A stretch of 58,962 nucleotides of DNA from Chrysochromulina parva (lineage: Eukaryota > Haptophyta > Prymnesiales > Chrysochromulinaceae), in assembly GCA_002887195.1 (NCBI GenBank), contig PJAB01000029.1, forward strand, positions 1-58,962. Reading direction: 5' to 3'. Numbering within the stretch: position 1 is the first letter of the stretch; every line of letters starts with the position of its first letter. A program made the position numbers and the translations under genes. The notes below the pieces were generated by a model, which was given only the letters and a program-made list of their open reading frames with translations, did not search any database and was not told the DNA's origin. Positions 57,335 through 58,962 of the stretch are shown one piece after another.

Positions 57335-58485
57335 TCACGCTTTCTTCTTGGAGTCCGCGGCCTTCTTGGGCTTGCCGACGAGGTCGTCGATGATCGAGTA
57401 GACAAAGACGGCGCCGATAGCGATGGTCGCGCCAACCTTTTTCTCAAACGTGAGGACCTCACCAAAGACGACTGCCGACACGAGCATCACGATGACGCGC
57501 TTGGCCGTGTTGGCGACCGAGGCGGTGACCGCTCCCGTCACCTTGATCGTCATCGTGGCGAGCTCGTTGTACAGGTAGAAGGTCATCCCTGACGCGATCA
57601 GGTTGTACTGCAGCACGTTGTCGGTCGAAAACATAGTCATGAACTTGCCAAAGTTCATTCCTTCGAGGTAAAGCATCACCGGGAGCGAGATGAGGAAGCC
57701 GAGTACTTCGGTCATCGCGAACTGGTTGCCCACGCCGCCGATGCGCTCCTTGAGCGCCTTGTCCGAGTCCATCAGCTTCGAGTTCTCAGCGCCCTTGATG
57801 GCGGCGAACATGTTGGCGATAGACGCCATCGTGAGCGCGGTCATGTCCATCTCAATCTCGTACGAGCCGGCGGCCGTCGGCTTGAGGGACGAAAAGACGA
57901 CGCCGCCGATGACAAATGGCAGGCACAGCCACTTGGCCAGCGAGGGCGACTTGTTGTACATCACCGTGTTCACGAGCGCCGAGAAGACCGGCTCACCCGC
58001 TTTGACAATCTGACCGAAGGTGACGCTGCCCGAATTGAGGGCGAGGACGGAGGCCGAATGCGCGGCTGCCGAGCAAAAGGCGACTGGGAGCAGCTTGACG
58101 ACGTCCTTGGCCCCCATCGTGGGCGGATTCTGCTTCGCGGGCTTGACGAAGCCGCAGCAGGGCAGGAAGTTGTACCCGACGATCCAGATGATGAACGAGT
58201 ACAGCGCCCCCACGCCGAGCTGCGAGGAGGCGGTGGCAGTGAGGCGCACGGGTGAATGCATGCACGAGTGAGCGCGCGTGCATCCAGGTGGGCACGGCCG
58301 ATGCGCGACGCTCTCTGGCTCCTGCATACCTGGAGCGTCGCAACCGTCATGCCATAGCCCGCCGTCTTGCCTCCGGTCGCGTTGAGGGCCCTCTTGTTCT
58401 GAATGTTGTAGAACGAGTTGCCGACGTACCACATGGCGAAGTAGATGCCGAGCGACACGTTGTTGATCTCCTTCGTCTCACCCAT
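57335..58485 (-). CDS. Triose-phosphate-translocator-family (DMT) sugar-phosphate carrier
   Basis: Two exons (58485-58330, 58219-57335) give 346 residues with about ten predicted helices. The first helix, LGIYFAMWYVGNSFYNIQNK, is the TPT/NST start (LGIYF..W...N..FNI.NK), and KAGEPVFSALVNTVMYNKSPS, SSLKPTAAGSYEIEMDMTAL and VGNTAKRVIVMLVSAVVFGE-like sequence at the end fit the family that exchanges phosphate for triose-P, PEP, pentose-P or hexose-P. The protein has no extended N-terminal transit sequence, so a non-plastid membrane (Golgi, ER) or the outer membranes of a complex plastid is likely. The C-terminus is Lys-rich (KPKKAADSKKKA), like an ER-retrieval KKxx-type signal. Substrate unknown. 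Confidence 0.9.
58220..58329 (-). other. GT-AG intron, 110 nt (translocator gene)
   Basis: Donor CTCCAG|GTATGC, acceptor CTCGCAG|CTCGGC, phase 0; joins MTVATLQ to LGVGALYSF. Plain, with a pyrimidine-rich 3' end and no repeats. Confidence 0.9.
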
Positions 58486-58962
58486 CGCGATGCACCCCTT
58501 TGATTGAGAAATGAAAGTGGACGAAGGCGTGTCGGAGAAAAATGCTGGATTCGAGCAGTCAAAGTAACGTAATTTTGACGAGACGCGTTGTCGCATTGTG
58601 CTCGCATTTCGCAATGCAAACGACGTTGTACACTGTAGAAATCCAAGTACGCGCGCGGCGCGCGCGCGCTTCTGGCGCAAGTACCTCACACACATGCTCC
58701 ATGCAGAGTACAGGACTCTTTTTCGGATCGGAGCGAGCGACTGTGCCTTTGTGGGAGGCCGGCCGGGAGGCCCCGGGCCCAAGGGGCATGCCCCCCGGGA
58801 GCTCCCGATCGCCGCTGCAGCTCGACAGCATGCAATGCACACCTCGCGAGACGCGCACGCTCGCCTCGTGTGAGACCTCCATGGTCACTCCTCTCGACCT
58901 TCTTCGAAGCTCTCTGAATGGAGATCGCGGAGATCGCGGACCTCGCTCTCTGAATGGAGAGT
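58486..58962. other. 5' flank of the translocator gene, to window end
   Basis: No gene was seen. It holds a GC inverted region (CCCGGGCCCAAGGGGCATGC near 58780) and, at 58909-58924 and 58945-58960, two copies of GCTCTCTGAATGGAGA separated by a doubled GGAGATCGC. Confidence 0.5.

Noticed and set aside
1..58962. Bacterial or viral origin
   Set aside because: Spliced genes, TRPP, ALG6, dynein-stalk-like and chromodomain proteins, and organelle presequences are all eukaryotic; no ribosome-binding-site or operon pattern is seen.
1..58962. tRNA, rRNA or snRNA genes
   Set aside because: I looked in the gaps for tRNA box and rRNA-like sequence by eye and found nothing convincing; a covariance-model scan would be needed to exclude them.

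Overview
The window looks like nuclear DNA of a unicellular eukaryote, most likely a GC-rich alga of the haptophyte type. The taxon is inferred; no marker gene is present to prove it. The evidence for a eukaryote is a TRPP/polycystin channel, an ALG6 glucosyltransferase of ER N-glycosylation, a tandem-pore K+ channel, a PARP-type zinc finger, chromodomains, a Gemin6/LSM12-like protein, and twelve GT-AG introns that can be placed by restored reading frames and conserved motifs. I support 20 protein genes in 59 kb. Thirteen are single-exon and seven carry one to three short introns (75-312 nt).

Layout, left to right: class-3 lipase (+); a 3,089-residue NACHT/EF-hand/LRR protein (-); aspartyl/asparaginyl beta-hydroxylase (-); a large acidic double-chromodomain protein (-) divergent from a secreted thioredoxin (+); a two-pore K+ channel (+); an orphan dynein-stalk-like module with a zinc finger (-); a multi-EF-hand protein (-); a PARP-zinc-finger protein (-); a pepsin-like protease (-); a Gemin6/LSM12-like protein (+); a CHAT-protease/TM/GBP-like fusion (-); a 7-nt minisatellite; a small unknown (-); an armadillo-like basic-tail protein (+); a mitochondrial gamma-carbonic anhydrase (-); a large secreted repeat protein (-); a TRPP channel (+); ALG6 (-); a second multi-EF-hand/IQ protein (+); and a triose-phosphate-translocator-family carrier (-). 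There is no operon logic. Themes that recur are calcium binding or transport (NACHT-EF, two EF-hand paralogues, TRPP, K2P) and innate-immunity-like parts (NACHT-LRR, CHAT plus GBP-like domain).

The most unusual signal is in the introns. Seven of twelve carry internal tandem repeats of 9-14 or 27 nt, several built on a TCTGATTGC-like core. In four of these, a direct repeat of 8-19 nt lies across the two splice junctions, as if the intron arose by insertion with target duplication or by local duplication. The other five introns (CHAT gene intron 1, both EF-hand introns, the translocator intron and arguably none of the single-exon genes) are plain. One repeat intron (ALG6, 312 nt) is in frame and free of stops, so it imitates a Cys-rich protein domain. 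This set may be an undescribed class of recently gained, repeat-bearing introns.

Two proteins also stand out: the NACHT protein, in which about 1,430 residues separate the ATPase core from the motif that normally closes a NACHT module, and the CHAT-TM-GBP-like fusion, whose GTPase part has lost key nucleotide-binding residues.
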